Of a stretch of DNA of 64,000 nt, positions 34,067 to 42,346 are shown piece by piece (position 1 is the stretch's first letter; every line of letters begins with the position of its first letter). The DNA is from SEAL01 sp032153715 (lineage in GTDB: Bacteria > Patescibacteriota > Saccharimonadia > Saccharimonadales > Saccharimonadaceae), in assembly GCA_032153715.1 (NCBI GenBank), contig JALDYR010000004.1, positions 62,001-126,000 of the forward strand. Reading direction: 5' to 3'. The notes below the pieces were generated by a model. That model saw nothing but the letters and a program-made list of their open reading frames with translations, searched no databases and was not told the origin of the DNA. The position numbers were made by a program, and so were the translations under genes.

Positions 34067-34822
34067 ATGATTAGTATCTTGGCGCCATCAAAGACAATGG
34101 ATATGACACCCGTTGAAGCGTCCGTCCGGGCAACTATGCCGTATTTTTCGCAGCAGGCAGGGCAGATTGCTAAAGCAGTGCGCAAGAGCGGCGATATTGC
34201 CACACTTATGCATGTCAGCGAAGCAATCGCTAGGCGTGTTGAAACGATGTATGAAACGTGGGGAAGTCAAACGAAGTCGTGTATCTATGCGTATCGCGGT
34301 GATGTCTATAAGGGATTTTATGCTGACACGCTCGGTCAAGATGACCTAACGTGGGCGCAGGAGCACATTGCGATCATGAGTGGACTATACGGAGTGTTGC
34401 GTCCGCTTGACGCGATTTCGCAGTATCGACTAGAAATGAAGGCGAACCTGTCAGTTGGCGATAACAAGAATCTCTATGTTTTTTGGGGCGACCAATTAGC
34501 GCGCTTTATTGACGAGCAGGCCGATGGCGTCGTCTGTGTATTGTCTTCGGATAAGTACGCCCGACCGGTAACACGGTTCAGTCACAGCCGGATTGTGACA
34601 CCAGTCTTTATGGATCACAAGCCAAATGGTACGGTTGGACCCGTGCCAATCTATAGCAAAATGATGCGCGGCGTTATGGCAAAGTGGATTATCGATCACC
34701 GCGTCGACACGCCGGAAAATCTGGCGCGGTTCACTGGTTTTGGATACCGGTACGATGCGTCGCGCAGCAGTCGGGACAAGCCGGCATTTGTCCGTGATGT
34801 CATGACTCCGCTTGTCTTTTAG
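34067..34822 (+). CDS. yaaA: YaaA family peroxide stress protein
   Basis: A 251-residue DUF328/YaaA protein: ILAPSKTMD at the N-terminus, AYRGDVYKGF, IMSGLYGVLRPLDAISQYRLEM, VLSSDKYAR and a C-terminal FTGFGYRYD. In E. coli YaaA lowers free iron under peroxide and has a DNA-binding fold. The promoter TATAAT (34055-34060) is followed by six bases and the ATG, so it is predicted leaderless; it diverges from the PsiE-like gene. Confidence 0.9.
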   Translation: MISILAPSKTMDMTPVEASVRATMPYFSQQAGQIAKAVRKSGDIATLMHVSEAIARRVETMYETWGSQTKSCIYAYRGDVYKGFYADTLGQDDLTWAQEHIAIMSGLYGVLRPLDAISQYRLEMKANLSVGDNKNLYVFWGDQLARFIDEQADGVVCVLSSDKYARPVTRFSHSRIVTPVFMDHKPNGTVGPVPIYSKMMRGVMAKWIIDHRVDTPENLARFTGFGYRYDASRSSRDKPAFVRDVMTPLVF

Positions 34823-34869
34823 GCGGTTCCTTGGTCGCTGTTGTCTGAGGTGATAAACTGGTATTGCTT

Positions 34870-35403
34870 ATGTTAAAAATGAAAACTTCCAGTCGTGGTT
34901 TCACAATCGTCGAACTTTTAATTGTTATTGTGGTGATTGGAATCCTTGCGTCGATCATTATCGTGGCGTTTAATGGCGTCCAGCAGCGCGCCGCCGACAC
35001 CAAGCGTCAGTCGGATATGGCGACGTTGTCAAAAGCGATTCGGGCGGCACGTATTAATAGCGACCAGTCACTGGGTGCGATATCGGGTAGTTATTGGTCG
35101 ATGGGCTCTTGCATTGGTACTGGCGCTGGACAAAATCCGAGTGCTATCGAGCCGAAAGATTTGCCTAAAACGCATGGTTGCTGGGTCCGATATTATACAA
35201 TGTTGGCGCAGGTTGGCGCTGCGGCAAATATGAATCTGAACGGCTTGCGCGAAGGTGATACGCGTGGCAATCCATATACCTTTGATGAAAACGAAGGGGA
35301 AGCCGGTGATTTTTGCCGTACGGATAGCGCTATGCGCTACTTTACCGGAGATGGCATCACTATGGGTGTGGGCCCGGCAATTCCAAAATACTTTACTTGT
35401 TAG
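34870..35403 (+). CDS. type IV pilin-like protein
   Basis: The N-terminus SSRGFTIVELLIVIVVIGILASIIIVAF is a class III signal: cleavage after glycine leaves F1 and the conserved E5, followed by the pilin helix. The C-terminal ~130 residues form a short globular head with cysteines at GSCIG, HGCW, DFCRT and the end (YFTC). It may be a major or minor pilin; no assembly ATPase or prepilin peptidase is nearby. The ATG at 34870 sits four bases after the start predicted from TAAACT; ATG 34879 is also possible. Confidence 0.85.
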   Translation: MLKMKTSSRGFTIVELLIVIVVIGILASIIIVAFNGVQQRAADTKRQSDMATLSKAIRAARINSDQSLGAISGSYWSMGSCIGTGAGQNPSAIEPKDLPKTHGCWVRYYTMLAQVGAAANMNLNGLREGDTRGNPYTFDENEGEAGDFCRTDSAMRYFTGDGITMGVGPAIPKYFTC

Positions 35404-35421
35404 ACGTCGCGCTGGTATACT
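35392..35421 (+). promoter_or_regulatory. promoter of the metK riboswitch transcript
   Basis: TTTACT (35392-35397), an 18-base spacer and extended -10 TGgTATACT (35416-35421) predict RNA starting at about 35428, eleven bases before the aptamer. Confidence 0.7.
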
Positions 35422-35438
35422 TGGTTTATTAACAACCC

Positions 35439-35601
35439 AAATATCAAGAGAGCGACGAGGGATTCTGGTCCGACGACTCGCCGGCAACCTGCAGTAAAAC
35501 GTAAGGTGCTACTTCCAGCCTGATGTGATTCAGGAAAGATATTTTCTTCGAGAAATAACTCCTTTCTGATGCACATCGGGGCAGATAGAGAGGAGTTTTT
35601 T
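35439..35601 (+). promoter_or_regulatory. SAM-I (S-box) type riboswitch with terminator covering the metK SD
   Basis: P1 is AAATATC (35439-35445) with GATATTT (35538-35544). Between them are the S-box landmarks in order: ATCAAGAG, GAGGGAT, CCGGCAACCTGC, AAGGTGCTACTTCCAGC and a P4 hairpin CCTGA/TCAGG. The aptamer is followed by an expression platform: AACTCCT (35557-35563) pairs with AGGAGTT (35591-35597) before six T. The 3' arm contains GAGAGGAG, the SD of metK, seven bases before the ATG. When SAM binds, the terminator should form, stopping transcription and hiding the SD. Classification is by consensus recall. Confidence 0.88.
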
Positions 35602-35602
35602 C

Positions 35603-36589
35603 ATGTCTGTACAATCTACTAATTATCGAACCGCCGAAAGCGTATCGCCAGGGCATCCAGATAAAATTGCCGATCAAATTAGCGACGCAATATTAGATGT
35701 ACACTTAGCCGAGGATCCGCTAGCGCGTGTTGCCGTTGATATTGCGGGTGGCCATGGTAAGTTATTTGTCACCGGTGAAGTAACTTCACGCGCGACGGGC
35801 GTTGATATTCCTGCGATCGTACAGCGGTTGGCGGGTGGCGTTGAGCTAATCGAAAACATTGCTCGTCAAAGTCCTGAAATCGCTCAAGGGGTCGATACGG
35901 GCGGTGCGGGCGACCAAGGTATTGTCGTTGGCTATGCGACGAGTGAAACGCCGGAGTTACTGCCGCTAGAAGTAGTGCTGTCGCGCAAGCTAAATCAGCG
36001 ATTATATGAAAAATGGCCATACGACGGCAAGACGCAAATCACGCTCGATGAACGCAGTGGAATTGCCGGTGTGGTAGCAAGTTTTCAACACGCACCGGCC
36101 TTAGAGTTGCGTAGCATTATTAATCAATGGCTTGAACAGTACGATACTGTTGATCACGTTACGGTTCATGCTAATCCAGCAGGGGATTGGGGTATTGGCG
36201 GATTTGACGCAGATGCTGGGCTGACCGGCCGTAAGTTAGCAGTTGATAATTATGGGCCACGGATCCCGGTTGGCGGCGGCGCATTTAGCGGTAAGGATCC
36301 CAGTAAGGTTGATCGCAGCGCTGCGTATGCTGCTCGACAAGTGGCGATTCACTATTTGCACGAGCGCCAGGCGAGTGAGGTATTTGTTCGCATTGCGTAT
36401 GCAATTGGTGTCGCCGAGCCGCTCGAGCAAACGGTGATTATTGATGGCGTGGCGGAGCGAATTACAGGTTTTGACCTAACGCCGAATGGTATTATTGAAC
36501 GCTTGAACCTGCGTCGACCAATCTACGAGCAGACAGCACGCTATGGTCATTTTGGTCATGGGTTTGACTGGGATGATAAAAGGGCGTAG
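35603..36589 (+). CDS. metK: S-adenosylmethionine synthetase
   Basis: Makes SAM from methionine and ATP. Signatures: ESVSPGHPDKIADQISDAILD, GAGDQG, DAGLTGRKLAVDNYG and GGGAFSGKDPSKVDRSAAYAAR, which carry the methionine, Mg and phosphate-binding residues. At 328 residues it is clearly shorter than the 380-400 of E. coli or Bacillus MetK; loops between the motifs are trimmed while the catalytic set is kept. It is the only gene after the SAM-I riboswitch, giving product feedback. The last bases hold the promoter of the next gene. Confidence 0.94.
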   Translation: MSVQSTNYRTAESVSPGHPDKIADQISDAILDVHLAEDPLARVAVDIAGGHGKLFVTGEVTSRATGVDIPAIVQRLAGGVELIENIARQSPEIAQGVDTGGAGDQGIVVGYATSETPELLPLEVVLSRKLNQRLYEKWPYDGKTQITLDERSGIAGVVASFQHAPALELRSIINQWLEQYDTVDHVTVHANPAGDWGIGGFDADAGLTGRKLAVDNYGPRIPVGGGAFSGKDPSKVDRSAAYAARQVAIHYLHERQASEVFVRIAYAIGVAEPLEQTVIIDGVAERITGFDLTPNGIIERLNLRRPIYEQTARYGHFGHGFDWDDKRA

Positions 36590-36592
36590 CAT
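36564..36592 (+). promoter_or_regulatory. promoter TTGACT-17-TAGCAT inside metK
   Basis: -35 at 36564-36569 and -10 at 36587-36592 lie across the end of metK; six bases then lead to ATG 36599, so the downstream gene is predicted leaderless and independent of the riboswitch. Confidence 0.75.
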
Positions 36593-36598
36593 CTAAAT

Positions 36599-37234
36599 AT
36601 GTCAAAAGAGTTTCAGCGTATTCCGGTAGATAGTGGCCCAACTCCCGAACAACTTTTTAAGCTTGCTGCAGTCTGTGTTGCTGATGCGGCTCGGAGTGAT
36701 AGCCTGAGAATCCACAAGACTCGTCAGCGAGCTCGACTGTGGTCGTATGATGCAACGGCGAATGAATATCCTAATTTTCGAACAATTGACACGAAGCCAA
36801 TTCCACACGAACAATTTAGAGTATTTGGGATTGTTGCGCGGCGGACGATTGCCCTGCAGGACAAAGATCAGTTAGAGTATTTTGCTCCAAATCGAATGTG
36901 GGGTTTGCGATTTGCGACGGAATCTCAGCACCGGGCTAATCCTGACCAGCCCGAGCTTTGGAATAAAAATAGAGTCGTCTATCAATTTGAATGGAGCTCT
37001 GAAGAGACGCTTACGGCGCAGCGGACCCTGAAGATGTTCGAGAGCTATACTGAAGTACTTGCCGGTGAGCAGAGTACTGAAGACGAGATAACCGACGCCC
37101 TCAAAGGAGGCGTTCACCAGAAGCTAATTACATCATCGCTTGAGCCCGTAGGGGTCGAAGAGTGCGAGCGGCTAATTGCTTCCGGTATAACTCCGCTATC
37201 GATTAACGAACTCATTCAAGAGCAGGCGGCATAG
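36599..37234 (+). CDS. unknown protein, first of a tandem paralogous pair
   Basis: Not recognised; 211 residues, soluble, no signal peptide. It shares with the next gene an N-terminal PTPxQxxKLA helix, a central W-[GN]-[LM]-R strand and a V-Y-x-F-[ED]-W strand (VVYQFEWSSEETL here, SVYNFDWNSNEVV there), so the two are diverged duplicates. Start is fixed by a consensus promoter ending six bases upstream. Two bases separate it from its paralogue. Confidence 0.7.
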   Translation: MSKEFQRIPVDSGPTPEQLFKLAAVCVADAARSDSLRIHKTRQRARLWSYDATANEYPNFRTIDTKPIPHEQFRVFGIVARRTIALQDKDQLEYFAPNRMWGLRFATESQHRANPDQPELWNKNRVVYQFEWSSEETLTAQRTLKMFESYTEVLAGEQSTEDEITDALKGGVHQKLITSSLEPVGVEECERLIASGITPLSINELIQEQAA

Positions 37235-37236
37235 TT

Positions 37237-37800
37237 ATGAAAAACCCGGAACGTTTTGGACTTGAGGATGCGCCTACTCCACGACAGGTCGCAAAGCTGG
37301 CGACGATAGCTGTCGCCTGTGCGAAGCGGCATGATACTTTCGAACAGCTCGAGCTGTCATCGGGAATGCAGTGGCGTATGGCTCCGATCGTCACGAATAG
37401 TTTGCATGAATTTAATGATCAGGTGATTGAAAACTCTCGAAACACTGCCTTCTTCATTAATTTTATTAGATCGGGAGCCTGGAATATGCGGCTCATTCAA
37501 GGAATTCACACAGAGCCGAATGACAAATCAACCCCTCGTTATGGCGCGAGTAGTGTTTATAATTTTGACTGGAATTCTAATGAGGTGGTGTGCGCAACTA
37601 AAGAGCCGCGCAATAGGGGAGACGTAATCGCGCAGCGCCCGCTTGAGTTCGTGAGTATGTTCGCCCCCGATACGCTTGCTTCGGAGTGGGATGTCCGCCA
37701 GCAACTAGAAACGGTGACGCGTAGCGATCTGGACTATTTGATTGAAGACGTGAGCGAGCAGGTGGCACGCTACGACTACGAGCATTCGTTGTCAATTTGA
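37237..37800 (+). CDS. unknown protein, second of a tandem paralogous pair
   Basis: Not recognised; 187 residues, soluble. Paralogue of the preceding gene (PTPRQVAKLA, WNMRL, SVYNFDW). The C-terminal third is helical and acidic (SDLDYLIEDVSEQVARYDYEHS). No SD is visible; the close spacing suggests translation coupled to the gene before it. It ends in TGA. The pair precedes the KwaB-like gene, which has a separate promoter. Confidence 0.7.
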   Translation: MKNPERFGLEDAPTPRQVAKLATIAVACAKRHDTFEQLELSSGMQWRMAPIVTNSLHEFNDQVIENSRNTAFFINFIRSGAWNMRLIQGIHTEPNDKSTPRYGASSVYNFDWNSNEVVCATKEPRNRGDVIAQRPLEFVSMFAPDTLASEWDVRQQLETVTRSDLDYLIEDVSEQVARYDYEHSLSI

Positions 37801-37813
37801 TTGATATATGTAG

Positions 37814-37842
37814 TTGTCAGTTTATAGCACAACGACTACAAT
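37814..37842 (+). promoter_or_regulatory. promoter TTGTCA-17-TACAAT
   Basis: -35 at 37814-37819 and -10 at 37837-37842 give a leader of ~30 bases before ATG 37879; no clear SD is seen in it. Confidence 0.65.
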
Positions 37843-37878
37843 ACTACACAGTTGTAAATCAAAAACGAAAGTTAGAAT

Positions 37879-38865
37879 ATGGAATCTGAAACACGCGAAC
37901 CTACTGATATTTTTTTGTGGGCAAATAATACTGATGGTATCAAAAAAGAGCTCGACGTCGAGTTTTTCTTGTTCAATAAAAACTACACACCGTACAGTAC
38001 GAATTTCTCAAGCGAGCTCAATGCGCAGATCAAGCCGCTGTTTTTGTTTGACCTGATCAACTTCGTCAACCTTGGCGCCGGTACAGGCTTGTCAGTTCGC
38101 GACTTTGAAATGTCTGACGGTGAAGAGAATGTCTTGCTTCGTACAGACCTTGAAAAAGTAGGCCGTGCTGAAACACTGATTCACCTCATCGAACACGAAC
38201 GTCACGATATGGTGGAGTTCAGCGAGCAGGAGCATGAATTCAAGCGCATCAAAGGTATTATCGCGAAGTTTTCACACAAGGATAAGCCAGACGAGGTCTT
38301 TTATAGTATCAAGCAAATCCAGCAGGGCAGTGTCCTCAAGGGCGCGACCGCATGGGAATTCCGCGATGGTAAGTTTGGTGCATTCCAGGCCGATGTCGGT
38401 TTGAAGGTACCAGATGACAACCAGGTGTTGATTATCGATAAGGATATTTTTGTCTTCAACCAGCCGAAGTTCGAAAAACTGTTCAACTATGAATACAAAA
38501 AGCAGGCTCTGGCTGACAAAAAAGTTGAAGAAATCGAAAAGTTGTTTGACCTTAGTTTTCCAGAAGGTCTTGATCTGCAGTCGCTCGTTCGCGACCGCAA
38601 GAAAATCGTAAACAAGCTGCAAAAAATGGAAATCGGTGCCGTTACACAGGAGCAGGCGGTTGAATATGCAGACAGTATGCAGCTCGAGCTCATGACTGAC
38701 GACAATGGTGCAATTATTATTATGGACGGCAACGATCTGGATGTGTTCGTGAATCTGATCAACGAAGATTACATTACGAGCGAAATCACTGGCAAGCGCT
38801 ACGAAATCAAGAGCAAGAAGCTGCTTGACGATGCTGAAGGTGAGCCTCCTCGCGGCGACGTGTAG
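37879..38865 (+). CDS. KwaB-like protein (DUF4868 family)
   Basis: A 328-residue soluble protein with the outline of DUF4868, the family of KwaB from the Kiwa anti-phage system: a variable N-terminal half, then QVLIIDKDIFVFNQPKFEKLFNYE, a helical linker with RDRKKIVNKLQKM, IIIMDGNDLDVFVNLINEDYITSEITGKRYEIKSKKLL at the end. In Kiwa, KwaB binds phage DNA/RecBCD-bound complexes together with the membrane protein KwaA. No KwaA-like four-helix protein is adjacent; a Pif1-like helicase and a two-helix membrane protein follow. Family call is from memory; a defence role is inference. Confidence 0.65.
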   Translation: MESETREPTDIFLWANNTDGIKKELDVEFFLFNKNYTPYSTNFSSELNAQIKPLFLFDLINFVNLGAGTGLSVRDFEMSDGEENVLLRTDLEKVGRAETLIHLIEHERHDMVEFSEQEHEFKRIKGIIAKFSHKDKPDEVFYSIKQIQQGSVLKGATAWEFRDGKFGAFQADVGLKVPDDNQVLIIDKDIFVFNQPKFEKLFNYEYKKQALADKKVEEIEKLFDLSFPEGLDLQSLVRDRKKIVNKLQKMEIGAVTQEQAVEYADSMQLELMTDDNGAIIIMDGNDLDVFVNLINEDYITSEITGKRYEIKSKKLLDDAEGEPPRGDV

Positions 38866-38886
38866 TTAGATGCTACAATAGACATA

Positions 38887-40413
38887 ATGAAGCAGGGTAT
38901 AGCACTTGAGATAATGCTTTCTGGTGAAAGCGTCCTATTAACCGGTCCAGCGGGAGCGGGTAAGACATATGTGCTAAATCAATTTATCAAGTTTGCCAAG
39001 CACGACGGCAAGCATGTGTCCGTGACGGCGACAACGGGTCTGGCGGCGACGCATCTTGGCGGCACGACAATTCACAGCTGGGCGGGTATCGGCGTGATGG
39101 ATAGCCTGCCAAATGGTTTTGCAGACCATATCGCTAAAGGCCGCCGTGAAATTATTGAAAAAACTGACGTGCTGATTATCGACGAGATCAGTATGTTGCA
39201 TGATTATCGCCTTGATATGGTTGACGAAGCGTGCCGCCTGGTGCGTAAAAAGCCGGACGTGCCATTTGGTGGCATTCAGGTGATCATGTCGGGTGACTTC
39301 TTCCAGCTGCCGCCAATTAACCGCGGTGAGTCGCGTGGCGGCGGGTTTGTCGTCCATAGCAATGTGTGGCGCGAGCTTGATCCGGTTATTTGCTACCTAG
39401 CAGAACAGCATCGTCAGGACGACGAGGTATTGCTTGATATCTTGAATGCGCTACGTGACGGCGGTATTCGTCGCCATCATGCCGAGAAGCTGCTAGCGCG
39501 CGTTGAAGTGCCAGTACCTGAGGGCAAAATACTGACAGAGCTTCACACGGTAAACATTGATGTTGATCGCATGAACGAAGTGCGCCTTGATGAACTAGAC
39601 GGCGATGAACTGTTTTATACGCAAACGACCACAGGCGCGGCCAACTATGTTGAAAACCTGCAACGATCGGTTTTGGCGCCAGCAACGCTTCGCCTCAAGA
39701 AAGGCGCCCTTGTCATGGCGGTGAAGAACGCGACCGACCGCAAATACGCCAACGGTAGCATTGGTACGGTGATTGATTTCGAACCTGCCAGCGAGTATCC
39801 TATTGTTGAATTCCAAAATGGCCGCACAGTTAGCATGATTCCCGACAGCTGGGAGCTACGCGATGGTGATAAGAAGCGCGCGAGTATCACGCAAATCCCG
39901 CTGCGCCTAGCCTGGGCGATTACAGTCCATAAATCACAGGGTATGACGCTTGATGCAGCTCGGATTGACCTGCGCAAGGCGTTTGTCGAAGGAATGGGCT
40001 ACGTGGCACTTAGTCGTGTCAAAAATCTCGATAACCTCTATCTAACCGGCATTAACCGCACAGCACTACAGGTGAGTGAAGATGCGCAAAGTATCGATGG
40101 CAATTTGCGCTCCAAAGCGGCGAATGACGCCAAGCGCTTCGAGCACTTGGCAGTAAAAGCGGACAAGCGCAAATCGGCCCCCGAGCCAAAAAAGAAAATG
40201 CCAGGCAGTAGCGGCTGGGCGGAAAAGATTGCGAAAATGCGCGAGACTTACCCAAAGGCGTATATGCCATGGGAGAATGCCGATGATGAGCTTTTGAAAC
40301 AAGAATTTCAAAATGGCCTGTCGGTCAAAGAATTAAGTGGGAAATTAGGCCGCCACGAAGGTAGCGTGACAATGCGGCTGCAAAAACATTTTGGCGAAGA
40401 CATCATCCAGTAA
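38887..40413 (+). CDS. Pif1/RecD-like superfamily 1 DNA helicase
   Basis: Walker A is LLTGPAGAGKTYVL at residue ~20; motif Ia is TATTGLAATHLGGTTIHSWAG, a Pif1 signature; Walker B is VLIIDEISMLHDYRLD; motif III is MSGDFFQLPPI; and motif V/VI regions are VHKSQGMTLD and YVALSRVKNLDNLYL. The C-terminal ~60 residues (WENADDELLKQEF...LSGKLGRHEGSVTMRLQKHF) look like a SANT/HTH DNA-binding unit. TACAAT (38874-38879) places the transcript start one base before the ATG. It may unwind G-quadruplexes or stalled forks. Confidence 0.9.
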   Translation: MKQGIALEIMLSGESVLLTGPAGAGKTYVLNQFIKFAKHDGKHVSVTATTGLAATHLGGTTIHSWAGIGVMDSLPNGFADHIAKGRREIIEKTDVLIIDEISMLHDYRLDMVDEACRLVRKKPDVPFGGIQVIMSGDFFQLPPINRGESRGGGFVVHSNVWRELDPVICYLAEQHRQDDEVLLDILNALRDGGIRRHHAEKLLARVEVPVPEGKILTELHTVNIDVDRMNEVRLDELDGDELFYTQTTTGAANYVENLQRSVLAPATLRLKKGALVMAVKNATDRKYANGSIGTVIDFEPASEYPIVEFQNGRTVSMIPDSWELRDGDKKRASITQIPLRLAWAITVHKSQGMTLDAARIDLRKAFVEGMGYVALSRVKNLDNLYLTGINRTALQVSEDAQSIDGNLRSKAANDAKRFEHLAVKADKRKSAPEPKKKMPGSSGWAEKIAKMRETYPKAYMPWENADDELLKQEFQNGLSVKELSGKLGRHEGSVTMRLQKHFGEDIIQ

Positions 40414-40428
40414 AGGTAGACAGTAGTT

Positions 40429-41442
40429 ATGAAAACAACAGCACTCACAAGCCCGGTAACAAAGACGGATATTCAACTTTTTAAAAGTGTTACGCTGCCA
40501 AAAGATCGTCGGTTTCGTGTGCAGATTTTCCTCGATAAGTACGGGCAAGTGTGCGTCGTAGGGTTGGTGATGCTACTGTGGGGTGGATTTGCCGCGGTAC
40601 AGGTCGAGGCGCTCGGGACGCTAATGGTCACACTAACTATAGGTACATTAATTATTTTTATTGCGGCGTTCATAGATTCATTTAAAAAAGAACAAAACAG
40701 GTTAGTCGAAGCTGTTCGTCTGCAGATGTTCGCTAAAGAGAATGGCTGGACATACGAATATAGTCCAATCATGGCAGCCGAGCAAGGAACGCTATTCACG
40801 GTTGGCGACAATTATCGACAGCTGGGACGGCTGCGCACTCAGTCGTACGAAGTGGGTGATGTTGAATATGAAACCGGTTCAGGCAGAAGCCGTCGAACTC
40901 AGAAGTTCAGTTACATTTCTATTCCACTTGAGCGTGCGGTGCCGCATATGTTGCTCGACGCAAAGCTCAACAATATGTCACTCTTCGGGGTGTCGATTAG
41001 CAACCTTCCAGTTTCGTTTCGCAAAGATCAGATTGTCTCGCTTGAGGGTGATTTTGACAGGCATTTTACATTGTATGCGCCCGAAGAATATCAGGCTGAT
41101 GCTCGGTATGTCTTCACGCCAGATCTTATGCAGCTACTAATCGACAAGGGTAATGCGTACGACGCCGAGATTATTGATAGAACGCTCTATATTTATATTG
41201 GAAGCATGCGGTGGTCGGATGCTGATTTTTGGCAGCGTATTGAAAAGATTGCCAACACGATTGGCCGGAAGATGCAGGATAGGACAGATCGATATGTTGA
41301 CGAGCGAGTGTTGGCGACTAGTGACGGTGATGTCGTCGCTCCGCAGGGACGTCGACTCAAGACTGGCGTGCGATGGGCTGTGTTGATCTTCATGGTCTTC
41401 TACATGGTGTTTTATTTACTGGTGCATTTGCGGAATCAATAA
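40429..41442 (+). CDS. DUF3137-like membrane protein
   Basis: 337 residues: two close N-terminal membrane helices (about 42-62 and 66-86), a ~220-residue soluble domain and one C-terminal helix (312-332). The region VRLQMFAKENGWTYEYSP...GTLFTVGDNYRQL followed by ISIPLERAVPHMLLDA resembles the DUF3137 family of unknown function. It begins 15 bases after the helicase, so it may be in the same transcript. Confidence 0.65.
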   Translation: MKTTALTSPVTKTDIQLFKSVTLPKDRRFRVQIFLDKYGQVCVVGLVMLLWGGFAAVQVEALGTLMVTLTIGTLIIFIAAFIDSFKKEQNRLVEAVRLQMFAKENGWTYEYSPIMAAEQGTLFTVGDNYRQLGRLRTQSYEVGDVEYETGSGRSRRTQKFSYISIPLERAVPHMLLDAKLNNMSLFGVSISNLPVSFRKDQIVSLEGDFDRHFTLYAPEEYQADARYVFTPDLMQLLIDKGNAYDAEIIDRTLYIYIGSMRWSDADFWQRIEKIANTIGRKMQDRTDRYVDERVLATSDGDVVAPQGRRLKTGVRWAVLIFMVFYMVFYLLVHLRNQ

Positions 41443-41445
41443 ATA

Positions 41446-42300
41446 TTATTTTAAGCGCACAATCTTGATGCTGCTATCGCTGACGTAGAATGTGCGGAAT
41501 TGCTGACCGCGGAAGCGGATAGAGTCGCCAGGGGTGCTTGTATGGACCCTTTGGACGCTCTTGGTGGTTTTTAGGCTGTCGATAATAAAGTCACGTTCAC
41601 GGTCGGAATCGTGACTACCTCCATGGGTTAGTTGGCCGGTGTGCCACTGGATATCAACAGGATGAGTTTCTTCGGTCGCGGCGCCCATCCACAGTTCACG
41701 CTCGGCATGAAAGAGGTGGCGTAGCTTTTGTGCCCAAAACGTGTAGTGGGTAATATTTTTATCGCCTTCAAGCGGTTCTTCTAGTCGCCAAAAGCGAACG
41801 TGATGACGAGTGCGGGCGCTGCCAGCGTCATTGGTTGGAATTTCAAAACCGATGTCATGGGGGCGGTTGAACAGAAAGAGGTTACTTAGTGGGGCGGCCG
41901 GGTAGGAGGTATTGAAGACAATTGAAATAAATTCACGGAAGCCGTTTTTAAAAGTAAGTGGGTCGGCTGTAATCCAGCCAGCTCGTTCCATCGTTTCGCG
42001 CAGGTGTCGTCGATCACGAGCAATGACGGCGATATTAACCGGGTCGGATGGCCAACCGTCGCGTGTCGTCACGTAAATCGGAATGTGGTTTGGTTTAATA
42101 AAAACTCGCAGCAGACGGAAGAGCGCTGGAATAAACAGGTAGGCGAACAAGCAGTAGATAAGGAGTAATACGACAAAAATTGGCAAGCGGGCATCGACAT
42201 ACGGAAAGACCTCGACTGTCAGAAGGATGAGTCCAACGCCAATTGCCAAGATCACGAATCGCCATAGCGAACGGAGTAAGAACCCAAGTAGTCCAATCAT
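41446..42300 (-). CDS. LssY C-terminal domain membrane protein
   Basis: 284 residues. Two N-terminal membrane helices are followed by a domain with the LssY_C pattern: DPVNIAVIARDRRHLRETMERAGW, PLSNLFLFNRPHDIGFEIP, RHHVRFWRL, LWMGAAT and THGGSHDSDRERDFIIDSL. LssY_C occurs alone or fused to PAP2/DedA-type membrane enzymes; its activity is unknown. ATG 42300 is chosen because the minus-strand TATAAT overlaps the earlier ATG and the predicted start lies three bases before this one. It converges with the DUF3137-like gene. Confidence 0.75.
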   Translation of the reverse strand: MIGLLGFLLRSLWRFVILAIGVGLILLTVEVFPYVDARLPIFVVLLLIYCLFAYLFIPALFRLLRVFIKPNHIPIYVTTRDGWPSDPVNIAVIARDRRHLRETMERAGWITADPLTFKNGFREFISIVFNTSYPAAPLSNLFLFNRPHDIGFEIPTNDAGSARTRHHVRFWRLEEPLEGDKNITHYTFWAQKLRHLFHAERELWMGAATEETHPVDIQWHTGQLTHGGSHDSDRERDFIIDSLKTTKSVQRVHTSTPGDSIRFRGQQFRTFYVSDSSIKIVRLK

Positions 42301-42346
42301 TATTCGCTTCATTATACCTGAATCTCGGATGCTATAATAGAGAGAC

